Shown: positions 14,025 through 14,107 of the stretch, piece after piece
How positions within the stretch are numbered: position 1 is the first letter of the stretch
Layout of the letters: each line of letters starts with the position of its first letter
Source of the DNA: Pavlovales sp. CCMP2436
Taxonomy: Eukaryota; Haptophyta; Pavlovophyceae; Pavlovales
Reading direction: 5' to 3'
Length of the DNA: 14,107 bases
Assembly: GCA_026770615.1 (NCBI GenBank)
Contig: MU631437.1
Span: forward strand, 282,665 to 296,771
Made by a program: the position numbers and the translations under genes
The notes under the pieces: model-generated
What the model was told of the DNA's origin: nothing
Databases searched by the model: none
What the model saw: only the letters and a program-made list of their open reading frames with translations

Positions 14025-14107
14025 TGAGGGAGGGATTGGGGTCATACCCGATAATACGCACAGGCACAAACACACGCACACACTCACAGGCACACGCACG
14101 TAGAGAC
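14024..14107. repeat. CACA-rich simple sequence at the right edge
   Basis: After GATGAGGGAGGGATTGGGG the window ends in a degenerate CACACGCACACAC/CACAGGCACA tract (about 14058-14101). Low-complexity eukaryotic DNA with no gene. Confidence 0.7.

Noticed and set aside
13678..14079. 133-codon minus-strand frame with a polyproline run
   Set aside because: The proline run is just the complement of the poly-G tract and the rest has no domain.
1..14107. Terminal inverted repeats of a complete element
   Set aside because: No matching ends were found between the left and right margins by eye; the inverted repeats seen are internal to 3867-5297.

Overview
This window looks eukaryotic, most likely animal. 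It carries the remains of an adenovirus-like, protein-primed DNA virus of the Polinton/adintovirus/polinton-like-virus kind, embedded in repeat-rich, partly telomere-like DNA. The evidence is a virion-morphogenesis block on the + strand and a type B DNA polymerase with an internal endonuclease VII-like insert on the - strand. These are surrounded by tandem and inverted repeats, CCCTAA-type motifs, GC-rich satellite-like DNA and a 48-base G run. All family assignments come from reading motifs; no database search was run. A free virus genome or a chimeric assembly cannot be excluded.

Layout: 1-454, no gene recognised. 455-3006 (+), capsid block: penton-like minor capsid gene (493-1266), small glycine/alanine-rich helical protein (1319-1663), double-jelly-roll major capsid gene (1744-3006). 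3007-6480, a 3.4-kb repeat field holding short tandem repeats, two foldback structures (80-bp arms; perfect 116-bp arms around an extremely T-poor 628-nt spacer), a 68-bp tandem repeat, a small zinc-ribbon ORF on the - strand (5504-5782) and telomere-like repeats. 6471-7706 (-), a probable attachment or surface protein ending in a cut-off discoidin (F5/8 type C)-like domain. 7761-9340, GC-rich then mixed DNA without a convincing gene. 9341-13249 (-), DNA polymerase in two same-frame pieces. 13250-14107, a dispersed repeat copy, a ~170-bp tandem repeat and the poly-G run.

The capsid genes would build the icosahedral shell, the polymerase would copy a linear genome from a terminal protein, and the F5/8-like protein could recognise host glycans or membranes. 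The most telling observation is that three large genes are each interrupted by exactly one in-frame stop (TAA at 526, TGA at 2116, TAG at 10319) while the frame stays open on both sides. Because the three stops differ and the same codons also end genes here, this points to decay after integration (or base errors) rather than a reassigned codon. No integrase, FtsK/HerA-type packaging ATPase or adenain-like protease was recognised, so the element is incomplete, rearranged or continues outside the window.
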